From assembly GCA_030762895.1 (NCBI GenBank), contig CM061062.1, positions 237,509,379-237,573,378 on the forward strand: DNA of 64,000 bases. Direction: 5' to 3'. Position 1 is the first letter of the stretch. The number at the start of each line of letters is the position of its first letter. A program made the translations under genes and the position numbers. The notes under the pieces were generated by a model that was not told the DNA's origin, searched no databases, and was given only the letters and a program-made list of their open reading frames with translations. The stretch is from Sophora flavescens. Lineage: Eukaryota > Streptophyta > Magnoliopsida > Fabales > Fabaceae. This document shows positions 47,287-58,808 of this stretch, one piece after another.

Positions 47287-48772
47287 CTAGTAAGGTACTC
47301 GTGCATTCGCACGGGTCACGTTGGTTGTTACGCATGTTTTAAGAGGACCTCTATATAAAATTTAACTTTAGTTAGAATCAAACATAGCTATATATACATA
47401 AAGACATTCCACATAATAATGTCATTTGTACTTAACAGGTATTCCTAAAATGGTCAAGAAGAGTAAAGATGCAAACCCACATGAGTAATCGGTAATCCAG
47501 TCCTCAATCAACTATATGATTCCCTGCATCTTTGTCAAAGGTTGACCTGAAAACAAATGGAAATCCAACTCGAGAAGACTCATATATAGTCAAAATGATG
47601 TTAGCTTACAACAGAGATAAAACCTAATTTTTTGTTGAATGGAATAAATTCTTGAATTTACATAAGTGTATCAAATATTTATATGATTTAAAATTACACT
47701 TATGCTATATAAAGTTTGTATAGATCCTTCCACTTCAATAGATGAGTTTAATTTCAGCTCCCCCTTCTCAAATGGAGATGTTAAATTTATCTTCCAAAGT
47801 CATCATGATCCCAACCTGTTCAGGCACAGACATGCCAAACAAATGACAATACAATTCTGAAAGTTCATTTTCATCACTTTACAGTGATTAAGGTAAATGT
47901 AGAATATGGATAGGATATACAAAGATAAAAAACATTGAGATGAACATATTAAAGTCAAGACGTTCACTAAAAAAGATATAGGGGCAATTATTGTTGTAAG
48001 ATTTGCAAGTGATAAAAGATATTCTAACCCTAATCTATTATGTGTCCACTACAATCAAGCACGGGAAGGTGAAGGAAATACCTAAATGGTATGTCCAAAG
48101 TTTGCACTTCTTCATGAGATAAAGATAAGGGTAATGCATATTAATCCTCTTTCAATGCTTGTGTCAATCATTTAAATAGTTGGGATTTTTTTGTGACAAA
48201 ATCTTATCCTTGAGATGTAATGGTTTCAAAAACCTCATCCTTTTGTTAACTAAGGTAGGAGCGAGCAATATCTGCAATCAGAATTAGTTCACATGATCGT
48301 CAATTTAAGTAAATAAATCTACTATATGAAGCCTATAAAACAGATACAACCATGATATATTAGTAACATCTAAGTTGGAATTTCACAACTCAGATAACAT
48401 TACCAAAATTGTCCTATATATTGCATCGGTTAAGGACTGTAGTAGATTTATATTAAGATAAAATCCACTTTGTAACCTGTAATACACATAAATTTAAATT
48501 ATAGTCTAGAAATAGGAAAATTACATATATATATTTGGTGTAAGCCCAATTTTGAGACACTTACATGCTACAGGTTTTGGAAAACCTCCTTAAATATGAC
48601 ATTAGTGGCAGTGTTTATCGCTTTTCCTTCCTTATCATGTGTTAAGATTTTCAATCCCTGCTTGTTCTGAACTCTAGAAAATGCCACATATAATTGACCA
48701 TGACTGAAAACTGTTAAGTCTCTAAAATATCTGATGTGCATTTGCCCTAAGTTTTGATGAAAACTAAACATT
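47287..48772 (-). mobile_element. Helitron, 3' end with helicase remnant; remainder displaced by a Copia insertion
   Basis: On the minus strand the element ends with a hairpin (CCCGTGC GAAT GCACGAG, about 47297-47316), then 6 to 11 bp and CTAG at 47287-47290 followed by host T. This is the canonical Helitron 3' terminus (CTRR with an upstream hairpin, A/T target). A PIF1-like helicase C-terminus lies on the same strand about 1.3 kb upstream. The 5' part is cut at 48773 by the Copia LTR and would be expected beyond 64000. Confidence 0.82.
48568..48771 (-). pseudogene. PIF1-like helicase C-terminus of the Helitron (truncated)
   Basis: 67 codons ending at a TAG near 48568. FSHGQLYVAFSRV is the conserved last helicase motif of Helitron RepHel/PIF1 proteins (usually FSHGQLYVAxSR), followed by GLKIL and a tail ending VIFKEVFQNL. 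The segment before it does not match the usual helicase wording, suggesting erosion. The frame is cut by the Copia LTR at 48773, so the ATG used by the frame is not a real start. The expected full RepHel would be more than 1000 residues. Confidence 0.7.
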
Positions 48773-49995
48773 TGTTACTGATTTAATTAACCTTCATAAT
48801 GGTTTCTAACCTATCTATTCAGTGTGCAAATCACAATAGTAAGAATTCATTCTCACCTGTCTGCTCACATAGAAGACCACCTCTCTGTAGAGTAAAAGTC
48901 AACCTGTTTTCTAACTAGGTTGTTGACTGTCTGTGTTGAAGATTCAACTTTTCTATGAGAAGCTCTCACACTCTTCTGTTGTTCTTCAATGAGAAACACA
49001 AGTACAAAGAACTTTTGAGAGTTGTACCCTCATGCAGAAGTCTCTGAAGCTTTCTCTCTGACACTTATCAAGAAAGTTAGAAAGTCATACTCACAAGCAA
49101 CCTAGGAACTCAGAAAAGGGAAATGTGCTCTGCAAAGTACATAAGCAACCTGTACAACTCTGATTTGGCTACTGCACAATGCATAAAGCCCCGATCTTCC
49201 GTGTTATAGTACAACCAACGTTTCTATTGCATTAATGGCTGCCCATAACGTATCTATTGCATTTAATGGAGCTCTACCTAATGCCAAAATTTGAAGGAAT
49301 GTCTCTAACGGATCTTAAATGTTTGAAGGCTATAAATATAGAAGTCATTGAAGACGAAGATATAGAACACACAACATTAAAGAGCCATTACTCCGCACAT
49401 TCAATTCTTCATTCTTTCAATCTGTATTCTTCAATCATTTGAAGTTATTGTGCAGTCTTTCTAAGTTTACATTTAATTCACTCTTCTGAGTGTTAGTTAC
49501 AGACTTGCAAATTGTATTTATTATAATCTTTTCTCAAACAAACATGAGTGAGCCTGAAGAGGCTAGGTGAGAAAAGAATACTTGTCTTGGAGCCTGGAGA
49601 GGGCAGGTGTTCAAGGAATACTTGAAGTCTGTAATCTGATCAGTTATAGAGGATAAAACTTGGTGCTGCCAAGGACTGGACGTAGCCCTAGCTGTTAAAG
49701 GGTGAACCAGGATAAATCATTGTGTTTATCTCTCTTCCCTTAAACTCTTTAGTTGCTTTGATTATATTATCTGTTGTCTAACTAAAGGAGTTAATATGTG
49801 AATATCAAACTTGTTTTCAAGTTGTATGTTTGTGTGTTTTTCTATTAAAGTCACACCAGACAGGTCACCTGTCTGTACACTGTTTTTCACACTTGTGTGA
49901 ACCTAGCTTCTATGTGCAAAAATACTTTAACTTTGTTTTAATTTCTGATAAACACAATTCAACCCCCCTTCTCGTGTTTATAGTTGTCTATTTCA
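48773..49995 (+). repeat. 5' LTR of the SIRE-like Copia element
   Basis: 1223 bp, TGTTACTGATT to GTCTATTTCA. The 3' end shares AACACAATTCA, the C-run and CTTCT/CTCGTGTTT with the LTRs at 27468 and 33241, showing a related but distinct family. Confidence 0.85.
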
Positions 49996-49997
49996 GT

Positions 49998-50008
49998 TGG
50001 TATCAGAG
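49998..50008 (+). other. Primer binding site, initiator tRNA-Met
   Basis: TGGTATCAGAG two bases after the LTR end at 49995; the next bases (TTC) depart from the usual CC. Confidence 0.85.
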
Positions 50009-50065
50009 TTCAACGTTTGGGTTGAGCATCTCACAGTGTAGAGGTAAAGGTCCTGAAGAATAGAC

Positions 50066-51361
50066 ATGACTGCTGGAGCTAGTTCAAGTGGGAGCCACCA
50101 GACTGAAGGAGCCTCCTTAACCACACCTCCATTCTTCAATGGAGAAAATTACAACTATTGGAAAGATAGATTCCAATGGTTCATCCTGTCAACAAATTCT
50201 GATCTCTGGGATATCATCACTGAAGGTCCTTTCATTCCTAATAATGATGACAACAAAGACAAAATGGGAGCTGAATCACAAAGCCAGATATAACATCATT
50301 TGTGCTCTTAGTCCTGAAGAATTTGATAAAGTATGTGCATGTGATTCTGCCAAAGAAATGTAGGATACTTTAGCTGTCACACATGAAGGAACGACCAAAG
50401 TTAAGGAATCAAAGATTGCCATTCTTGTCAGAAAGTATGAACTGTTTCTCATGGAGGAAGGAGAATCTGTTGCTCAGATGATTGAAAGATTCCAAACTAT
50501 CATCAATGGCCTGAAGTCTCTTGGAAAAACTTACACTAATGCTGAGAAAGTTGGAAAGTTAATCAGAAGTCTTCCTAGGAAATGGAGACCTTTGGTCACT
50601 ACTATTTCTCAAGTCAAGGATCTCACTAACTTAACTATGGATGAACTTCTTAGTACACTCACTGTTCATGAGCAGAAACTTGGTGATGAAATTGCAACAA
50701 AGAAGGGAAAATCCATTGTTCTGAAAGCTGATCAAAAGTCATCAAAGGCTTCAAAAGCTTTAAAGGCAGACGAGTCATCCAGTGATGCTGACCCGTCTGA
50801 ACCCGATGACTCTGAAAGTGATGAAGAGTTATCTCTCCCAGACAAGAAGATAAATCTTCTCTTACAAATAAAGAAGTTCATAAAGGAGAAGCCTTTCAAA
50901 AGGTTCAACAAGGAGAGGAACTTCAAAGAATCCACTTCAACAGACAATAGTCCAATTTTCTGCTATGAGTGCAAGAAGCCAGGGCACATCAAGGCTGAAT
51001 GTCCACAACTCAAGAAGGTCCCTCATAAGAAGTTCTTCAAAAAGAAGAAGAAAGAAATGATGGCTACTTGGGAGAATCTGGAGTCAACATCTTCTGATGA
51101 TGAAGAGACAGAGGAAGAAGCTAACCTTTGTCTGATGGCCAGCACTGACTCAGATTCAGATGATGAGGTACACCCTGACTATGAGGAATTACTTGATGCC
51201 TATGAGGAGTTGCTGGAGGAATCCAGCTGCTTATCTAAGGCCTTCAAATCCCTCAAGAGAGAGTATGTAAAGCTCCTTAGTGAGTATAAGTAGAAATCTC
51301 AAGAGTGTGAGAAGCTGGCCAAGGAGAACAGTGAGCTGAAGACTGAAAAGTCTGATAAAGC
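50066..51361 (+). pseudogene. Copia gag, N-terminal and middle part
   Basis: ATG at 50066; the first 70 codons (PFFNGENYNYWKDRF) are a typical SIRE gag start. A frameshift near 50280 moves to the frame that carries most of the rest. A TAG lies at 50361 and another at 51291. A CCHC knuckle CYECKKPGHIKAEC is at about 50961-51002, followed by an Asp/Glu/Ser-rich acidic region and a Leu/Glu heptad-like coiled-coil stretch, as in SIRE gags with a long C-terminal tail. It is cut at 51362 by the hAT element and resumes at 53205 in register. Confidence 0.85.
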
Positions 51362-52097
51362 TAGGGCTGGACAACGGTCGGATTCGGTCGGATTCGGGCC
51401 GAAAAGTCCAAATCCGACCAAAACCGAACAACATAATATACCACCCATTTCCATCCGTTTTGGCGAACGGTTTTGGCGGGTGGCGGGTTGGACGGGGTTA
51501 CGGGTGGGTCGGAACGGTTTTGAATAAAAAAATGCTTATAGAAGTAGGAAGAACCCAGAACAAACTCAGAAAGATAAATCATTACATTTCAGCAAAATCC
51601 CGGAAAAAAAAAGCAACTTTAACATCAATACAAAACATATCTGAAGAAAAAAAAAAAAAGAAAGGTTGAAAGTTGAAGACATCAACACACATAACCAGAT
51701 CAGTGGTACACCGCTGCGAGCCGCCATGGTGCTGTGTAGGACGAGACGAGATACGAATGCAGAAGGTGATTCGCCTGTTGTGACGGCGGGGACGGTGACG
51801 CGATGGTTGTTTCGTCTCAGACGGTGCTTGCCGTTGATAGAGACAGAGATGTGAAGGTGAGACTTGAGTGTGACTCTGAGAAATTGATGTAACACTCGGG
51901 TGCCGACGAGGGTGGGGAGTGGTCACCGGTGCAAGAAGGCACGGACAAGGAGCGGCTCCTGGCAGGCTTCTAGGCGGGGGGACATATGAATGAACCGATT
52001 ACACACCCGACTGAGAGGGATCCTGAGACTGTGTAGGTATGGGACTATACAGTTGAGGATGACTTATATGAATTGATTGGTACTACCTATACTAACA

Positions 52098-52200
52098 AGA
52101 TGCATCTTCTTTTCGGTAGCCCATCACTTAAGAACTCCACAGTTAAGCGTGCTTGACTTAGAGCAATTCTGGGATGGGTGACCTCCTGGGAAGTTTTCCC
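52098..52200 (+). repeat. 5S rRNA-derived block in the left Cassandra LTR
   Basis: AGTTAAGCGTGCTTG (box A region) and GATGGGTGACCTCCTGGGAA (box C region) match plant 5S rRNA. The 5' third is diverged. This is the LTR's captured pol III promoter region, not a 5S gene. The counterpart in the right LTR is at about 52638-52760. Confidence 0.9.
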
Positions 52201-52228
52201 AGGAAGCATGTGAGTGAGGACAAAGCAC

Positions 52229-52390
52229 ACTGAAAAGACCCGTGTTGGTTTGTGGGGGCAGTCGTCAATCCATAAAGCAGCCAGGGATGTTACAAATGGT
52301 ATCAGAGCACATTGAAAAGACCCGTGTTAGTTTGTGGGGACAATCATCAATCCATAAAGCAGCCAGGGATGTTACAAATGGTATCAGAGC
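52229..52390 (+). repeat. 82-bp tandem duplication spanning Cassandra LTR end and primer site
   Basis: The segment starting CACACTGAAAAGACCCGTG (52229) recurs as CACATTGAAAAGACCCGTG at 52309-52390, with the LTR end and TGGTATCAGAGC included in both (primer sites at 52297-52308 and 52379-52390). A few substitutions separate the copies. Confidence 0.88.
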
Positions 52391-53204
52391 AGCACCTCTC
52401 CTAATACGGTGTGGTTCGGGGACGAACCAAGCGGAAGCTGGTGGGCATGTAACACCCGGGTGCTGACGAGGGCGGGGAGTGGTCGCCGGTGCAAGAAGGC
52501 ACAGACAAGGAGCGGCTCCTGGAAGGCTTCTAGGCAGAGGGATACATGAATGAACCGATTACACACCCGAATGAGAGGGATCCTGAGACTGTGTAGGTAT
52601 GGGACTATACAGTTGAGGATGACTTATATGAATTGATTGGTACTACCTATACTAACAAGATGCATCTTCTTTTCGGTAGACCATCACTTAAGAACTCCAC
52701 AGTTAAGCGTGCTTGACTTGGAGCAATTCTTGGATGGGTGACCTCCTGGGAAGTTTTCCCAGGAAGAGAAGAAGGTTTTTACATTTGAGATTGAAAACGT
52801 AGAAAGGTTTTTTATTTATCTTTCTTGAATTCTTGTGTTAATGTGAACTTGTGAAGTATCTAGAACTCTATAGTGCATTGTAGTGCTGTATGGCCATATG
52901 TATGACTATGAGTTTCTCTTTCTTACTTTATTGTGCAGTGTGTAGTGTGTTGTCTCATTAAATGCATTGACCAAATGACCAAACTTCAGCCTTATCAGTT
53001 ACTATCCCAATGAAAGAATGAATAAATGCAAGTAATTTTGTATATCATCGGTTGGTTCGGATTTTGACGGAAAGAAATCAACAGACCTGCAACCGACCGC
53101 TCATAGTCATTTGAAACCGAATTTTCCACCCGATAAACCTATTTACCTGATTTTTTTTGGTTTCTTCTGGTTCGGGTCGGGCCTCGGTTTGTTGTCCAGC
53201 CCTA

Positions 53205-53743
53205 GAAGCCAACATCTCTAGTGAAACATCACAATCTGAAAACGTTGAAAAACATCAACAGAAAGTGGAAGAACTCACTTCTGATCTTGCCAAATTTGTT
53301 AATGGTAGAGACAATCTGACCAAGCTGTTTGGCTATTAGAGACACTCCCTTAACAAAGAAGGTATTGGATATGTCTATCAGACACATCATAAAGTATCAA
53401 CTAAAACCTCTAAAGTGTCTGTTAAGTCAACATTTATTAAATCCACACCTGTCTGTAACTTCCGTGGAAAAACTAGACATGTTATGTCTAAGTGTATCCA
53501 CAAAAAGAGAAGGAAGTCTTCACAGACTCCTAGAACTAACAGAAAATGACCCAGAAAACTATGGGTACCTAAAGGCCAAATAATTCCTATTGCAGATGTC
53601 TTTAATAGGACAAAGAAAACACCACTGCTGGTACCTGGACAGTGGTTGCTCGCGGCACATTACAGGAGAAAGGTCTATGTTCCTAGACCTCCAACTTTCG
53701 AAAGGAGGACATGTTGCCTTTGAAGGCAATCAGAAAAGGGAAG
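53205..53743 (+). pseudogene. Copia gag C-terminus and start of protease
   Basis: Continues the gag coiled-coil after the hAT element. A second zinc knuckle (about 53452-53493) reads CNFRGKTRHVMSKC, with the second Cys replaced by Arg, so it could not bind zinc normally. Stops occur at 53337 and near 53547. After a frameshift, the protease appears as WYLDSGCSRHITG (about 53626-53664), with the catalytic DSG. It is cut at 53749 by the gypsy element, just after the target site GTTAT. Confidence 0.8.
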
Positions 53744-53748
53744 GTTAT

Positions 53749-56700
53749 TGTAACACCCCGATTTTCACTGCTTTCCAGTGTCGATAATTAATATATAAAA
53801 ATATATTTTTATCCGAGACTTAGAAAATTATTTTGGGCGAAATACTGTTATTTTCCCGTCATGTTTTATATCCTAGGGTTATGGTGAAATTTTGGGTTGA
53901 AAATTCAGGCGAAACCCGGTCTGCGTTTCCACTGACAGTAAAAGTTTACTGCTCAGAAGACCTAATTTTAATTCGTGAACGAGATGAAATTTTTTTTTAT
54001 CGTATTCACTACGATACTGGAAGTTTTAAAATTTTTGGTAAAAAAATTAAAATATTTTATTTGTTGCGGGCATATACGTCGAGATATCTCTAGGAAAAGC
54101 CTGCGCCAGATGAAACCCGGAGTCGGCAATGGAGCTGAGATGATGGATTTGACCGACTTGATGAGCATTTATGACGAGCTTATCCGAGTCATAATGGCCA
54201 TAATGATGCATTTATGGCAAAGGGAATTTTTGCTAGGAAATGACCATTTTACCCTTGTCTTTTTATGACAATTACAAGCCAATGCCATTGAGAACTTTGA
54301 CCAAATGTTACCCAAAACCCACGGCTCACTCTTGCCTTCTTCATTAAGTATATCTTCATCTTCCATTTGCATGTTTTTCTTCTTGAAAACCTAAGCTTTT
54401 GCCTTAAGAATTCCAAAGTGTTCATAATTCATCAGATTTTGCCTAGAAATTCTGACCATTTTCTATTCTGAATCTCGTAAAACTTTCAACATAAAAGTTG
54501 TTCATATTTCTCTCTTATTTCCAACGACATAAAGATCATCCAAAACGGACAAGTATGTTGAGAGATATGCCCAAATTACTAAAACTGTTCTAAATCCTCA
54601 TCATGTTCATCTTTCTCTCTAAGTTTCTCAAGAACACCATGAGAAATTTGTGAAGAACATCATCCAAATCATCATTTTCTTTGATCATCAACAGGTAGTC
54701 TCTCTTAATCTTGATATTCTAAGCTTTTCTCTTCACAAGATTCTTGAGTTTATGCCTTTGATCATCATGTTCTTCATAAGATTCAAAGTTCATGAAGCTA
54801 ACTTCAAAAATTCATAACTAATTCTAGAAAAATCCTTTTGACATGAAACCAATTGCTATGATCTCATAATCATCTCTATTTTCATAATCTAGAAGCATAT
54901 GATCATGAGAAATTTCTTTCCTTGATTTCTGGACTGGGCCGAATCTATGACAAAATGATGTCCATAGGTTTTGTTTTATTTTCATGTCTTGATTCATGAT
55001 TCAATCTTCTAGTACCTTGATAATTCTTGTATAGAAGATCAAAAATCAAACTCTAACCTATTTGTTTCATTAAGGCCGAAACCCTAGCTATGAATATTTG
55101 ATGGATTTTTGATTCAAATGTTGTCTAGTAACACTTTAATCCAACTCTAGGTTTTGTATGTTGATTAAATCCAAGAGTTTAGAAATTTTAGAGATTTATA
55201 ACCCCAAACTCAGCCCTTGGCCGAAACCCTAGTTCTTGGAACTAGATGAGTTTTAGTTCATGTTCTTGGTTCATAATCTTGATTTAAGTGCTTAATCATG
55301 TTTAAGTTACTTATGGATCATAAATCCCTAAGTTAACAAAATTTTAACTTTCCTAACCTAGAAAAGTTGTTGAGGCCGAACCTTAACCTCCATGAGTCAA
55401 GTATGTTTTTGTTTGATTTGATTTATTTTGGTTGCAATTCGCTATGAAGGAATCGATCGGGTTGGTTTGACCTAAAGCCGACGGAGGAAGCCGGATCAAA
55501 TCGGGAGATTATTTGAAACCGTTAGTTCAAGTCTCCAAGAGGTAAGGGGAGCTTACCTGAGGGATTTTTCTCAATAACTAATTGTTTTTAGTGTGGTTTA
55601 TATGATTTATATGTGGTTGTGGTTATTTGTTTTGTTGTTTACGTTGTGTTGTTTATCTGTGTATCGGTGTTTGATCTGCTTTTAATTTATTTAATTATCT
55701 GCAGTCGTATATGATGTTGTTATGATGCATGATCTTCCTGTGGATATAATTCTGATAATTGTTGTTGACTGTTGTTTGTGAGTGTTGTTTGAGAAGCCTG
55801 ACAGTGGTCAGTGCACAACCGATTAATCAGATAAAAGATTTAATAAGCTGTGAAAGTTATATTCAACGTTTTATGGGGAATGTTGGAATATAATAGTGGT
55901 GGAAAATATTATTTTGAAAAATGTTGAGTTTTTGAGAAATATTATTATTTTAAGGATTTATTAGTATAAAAGAAATTTATGAGTCACGGTGAGAGCGTAA
56001 CCGTGAAATTTTTTTAGCACTGCTAATTTTTATGTAAGGAATTCCGGAATCTTAGAAAATGTTATTTTATGAAATTAATTGGTGAAAATAAGTTAATTAT
56101 GATTTTATAAAATTATTTAAGTGGAAAAAGCCAATTTTGGCTTAAAAAGCTTTAAAAATAATATTTGATGGCAATTTTGGAAAAGTGTCAACGGCAAGTA
56201 TCTTGAAACGGCAAGTCGTATTTTAAGTAAGTTTAAAATCTCAAGTGACTCACCTTGTGAAAACTAAGTTTTGGTATTTAAAGATTTTATTGAAGAATTT
56301 TTTATGTGAAAAGATTCTCCGAAAACAAAATTAATTCAACCGTGTTGAAAGTGGTGTGGAACTTAGTAACCGAGACGTCGGGGTACTAGGGTTCTTTGTT
56401 GTTAAGGACTTGGGGTCCTTTGGACTTTGAGGTCCTGTAGACTTGGTGTCTACTGTATATGTTGCGTATACTGTGTTTAAACATTTAAGATGTTTTCTAC
56501 TCCCACGAACCTAAGACTGATTGCAAGGTCGAGAGGTGTCGTGATTGAGCACTCGGACTGTGAGGTCCTGTGTTTTAATAAAAGTTTTAAGGATGTTAAA
56601 ACTGTGTGAGTTGTAAGCCATTTTGAGCTTCGGCAAGAAAAGATTGAACACAAAGAAAAGCATCAAGAACAGAGTGTTTTCCATGCATTTGACAGACGTG

Positions 56701-57441
56701 CTTGTATTCTGGTTGCGTGCCTGGTGTTCTGGCTGCGTGCCTGGTATTCTGGCTGCGTGCCTGGTGTTCTGGCTGCGTGCCTGGTGGTCTGATCAACTCA
56801 TTACTTGTTGGGATATCTCATGAGATTAGGTGTGAATGTTTAGATGATGTATAGAAGTGTTCATGCATAATTTTCCAACGTTGATGTTTGGGGTGTGGAA
56901 CCCATTGATAAACTGTATGCTATAATATGGATTGCTTATGTTGTTATAAACATGTATATGTGTATGTGTCTTCTTTTGTGCCGAGAATTTAGTTATGGTG
57001 ATAAATCCATATATTGGTGTCTCACCCTTACAACACATATCAGAGACATACAAGGGGTAGGATTTCTACAAGAAGAAGAAGGTTGTCTAGATCGGGGCAT
57101 GCTGTTGCTGCTTCAATCGGTTGTAGTGTCAGTTAGTTACGACCAGCTTAGGTCCTATTTTGATATATTGTGTTTTGAGAATAAAACTGATAATGATTTA
57201 GGTATGAAAACAAATGAGGCAGTATAGTTGTATAACTTATATACATTATGTATTTAAGTGTGATTTGATTATGTTGTTGTGGTTGTGAGGTTATAAGGTT
57301 AAAAGAAAAAGGAAAAAAATTTATCACCATATTTTGAAAAGATGAACGTAGAGAAAACATTATTTTCCGAAAGTAACCAGCAAATTAAGTTTTATTTCCG
57401 AAAATGGGTAAAAATGTGATGACCCGAGTTAGGGTGTCACA
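53749..57441 (+). repeat. 5' LTR of the gag-only gypsy element
   Basis: Nearly identical in length to its partner. It includes a 20-bp minisatellite (TTCTGGCTGCGTGCCTGGTG, about four copies, 56706-56795). Frames in it recur in the partner because it is a copy; none is gene-like. Confidence 0.93.
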
Positions 57442-57445
57442 TTAG

Positions 57446-57457
57446 TGGTATCAGAGC
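57446..57457 (+). other. Primer binding site, initiator tRNA-Met
   Basis: TGGTATCAGAGC, four bases (TTAG) after the LTR end, the same spacing as in the giant-LTR family. Confidence 0.9.
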
Positions 57458-57626
57458 TGGTCGAGTCTTTCGGGATCTTTGGGGAATAGGTCCGTTGTGT
57501 TGATGTTGTGTTTTCTCTGAGTTAAGTTTTGTTTGAATTACTTCTTAGAAGTAACGTGTGTTAATACACTAATGCACGTTTCATTTTCTGGTTGCGGTCT
57601 AACTGATTTCGTTCTACAGGTCAGTT

Positions 57627-58808
57627 ATGGAACCTGCACTAGAAGGTGGACGTGGACGTGGACGTGGACGAGGACGTGGACGCGGTCGTGGAAGAGGCCG
57701 TAGAGGTGGACGTGTTGGAGGTCGTGGTAACATGAATGAAGAGTATGAAGAAGGAGTGGACTATGCAGCTCAAGCAATGGAGAATGTGGCAGCAGCAATT
57801 GCAAATCAAACTGCAGCGATGAATGTCCAGAATCTGCAAGCTGCGGAAGGCAAGGCTTTGATTGCGTTTCGAAGTCAAAATCCTTCAAAGTTTGGTCTGG
57901 ATGCTGATCCTGAGAAGGCTGATCTGTGGATCCAGGAGTTGGAGAAAATTTTCGAGTTGGTGGTCACGCCGGCAGATGTTCGGGTCACTTATGCTGCTTT
58001 CCTACTGGTAGTAGATGCGGAGTATTGGTGGAAAGGTGCCATGCTACTGTTAGAGGCTGATCATCAAGACATTACTTGGGACGTTTTTCGAACTGCATTC
58101 ATGGACAAATATTTTCCGGAGAGCATAAGGATCGAGAAAGAGCGACAATTTCTGGGATTACAACAACAAGACATGTCTGTGGGAGAGTATGCGGCTAAGT
58201 TTGAATCGCTTGCCAAATACTTCCGTTTCTTTCAAGCACAACCCAATGAGAGCTGGAAGTGTGAGAGGTTCGAGGCGGGACTGAGATTTGAGATTAAGGA
58301 ATCTGTCTTACCTCTGCAACTTCGGACTTTTCAAGCTTTAGTTAAGATGAGTCGGAAGATTGAGCAGATGAGGAAAGGAAGAAATGATAAGGGAAATGTT
58401 GGAGGACCCTCTAGGCCCAAGGATCAATCTCGGAATCAGGAAGAAAAGCAACTGCAGAGAAAACCTTATTTCCGTCCACCGGGAAATGACCAGAATCGGC
58501 AACCACATCATTCGAATTTTGTTGCATCGGGGAGTGGTGGCCAAACGAACCAAAATCAAGGCCAACTTAGAAGGTGCTACAGATGTGGGAATCCAAATCA
58601 CATGATGAATGCTTGCCCTGAAAAGGGGACTAAGTGTTTCAATTGTAATCAAGTGGGACATTTGGCGAGAGATTGCAATATGCCAAGGCGTGGATCGACT
58701 GTCAATAACACCAATGGTGTCAAGCCAAAGACCGCGGGTAGAGTATATAGTGTGTGGGGAACTGAGACTTCAAACCATGACGGTAACCTCTTAACTATAC
58801 TATTTTAA
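57627..58808 (+). CDS. Gag of the gag-only gypsy element (393 aa)
   Basis: Intact frame with ATG at 57627, 185 bp after the LTR. Residues 8-34 are an Arg-Gly repeat (GRGRGRGRG), which may bind RNA. A retrotransposon gag domain fills about 80-235 (WIQELEKIF, YFPESIR and FLGLQQ are familiar landmarks). Two CCHC knuckles are at 317-330 (CYRCGNPNHMMNAC) and 337-350 (CFNCNQVGHLARDC). The frame ends at residue 393, right where a full element would enter protease; there is no DTG motif and no pol downstream. The element may therefore still make a particle protein while relying on another element's pol. The only open, apparently undamaged TE gene in the window. Confidence 0.93.
   Translation: MEPALEGGRGRGRGRGRGRGRGRGRRGGRVGGRGNMNEEYEEGVDYAAQAMENVAAAIANQTAAMNVQNLQAAEGKALIAFRSQNPSKFGLDADPEKADLWIQELEKIFELVVTPADVRVTYAAFLLVVDAEYWWKGAMLLLEADHQDITWDVFRTAFMDKYFPESIRIEKERQFLGLQQQDMSVGEYAAKFESLAKYFRFFQAQPNESWKCERFEAGLRFEIKESVLPLQLRTFQALVKMSRKIEQMRKGRNDKGNVGGPSRPKDQSRNQEEKQLQRKPYFRPPGNDQNRQPHHSNFVASGSGGQTNQNQGQLRRCYRCGNPNHMMNACPEKGTKCFNCNQVGHLARDCNMPRRGSTVNNTNGVKPKTAGRVYSVWGTETSNHDGNLLTILF

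Larger units (their letters stand above)
51888..52766 (+). mobile_element. Cassandra TRIM with 5S-like LTRs, 3' LTR truncated
   Basis: LTRs begin TGTAACACYCGGGTGC at 51888 and 52448. Each contains a 5S rRNA-like block. The left LTR ends GGGATGTTACA (52294) before an iMet primer site. The interior is short (52295-52447) and non-coding. The right LTR stops at 52766, lacking the last about 85 bp. Left flank ATTGA; the right flank is lost by the truncation. It lies inside the hAT element. Confidence 0.92.
51362..53204. mobile_element. hAT-type DNA element, non-autonomous, carrying a Cassandra
   Basis: TAGGGCTGGACAAC at 51362 and its exact reverse complement at 53191-53204. Subterminal regions are rich in CGG/GGTCGG and CCGAC words. 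Flanks AAAGC and GAAGC may be a decayed target duplication, but hAT elements usually make 8 bp, and only the last four or five bases agree. Removing the element rejoins the gag frame (AAA GCC AAC). About 964 bp remain without the Cassandra, with no transposase. Confidence 0.8.

Noticed and set aside
52098..52200. A 5S rRNA gene
   Set aside because: Only the 3' two thirds match 5S, the block repeats in both LTRs, and it is flanked by Cassandra termini and a primer site.
57625..57888. Minus-strand frames opposite the gag start
   Set aside because: Shadows of the Arg-Gly repeat region of gag.
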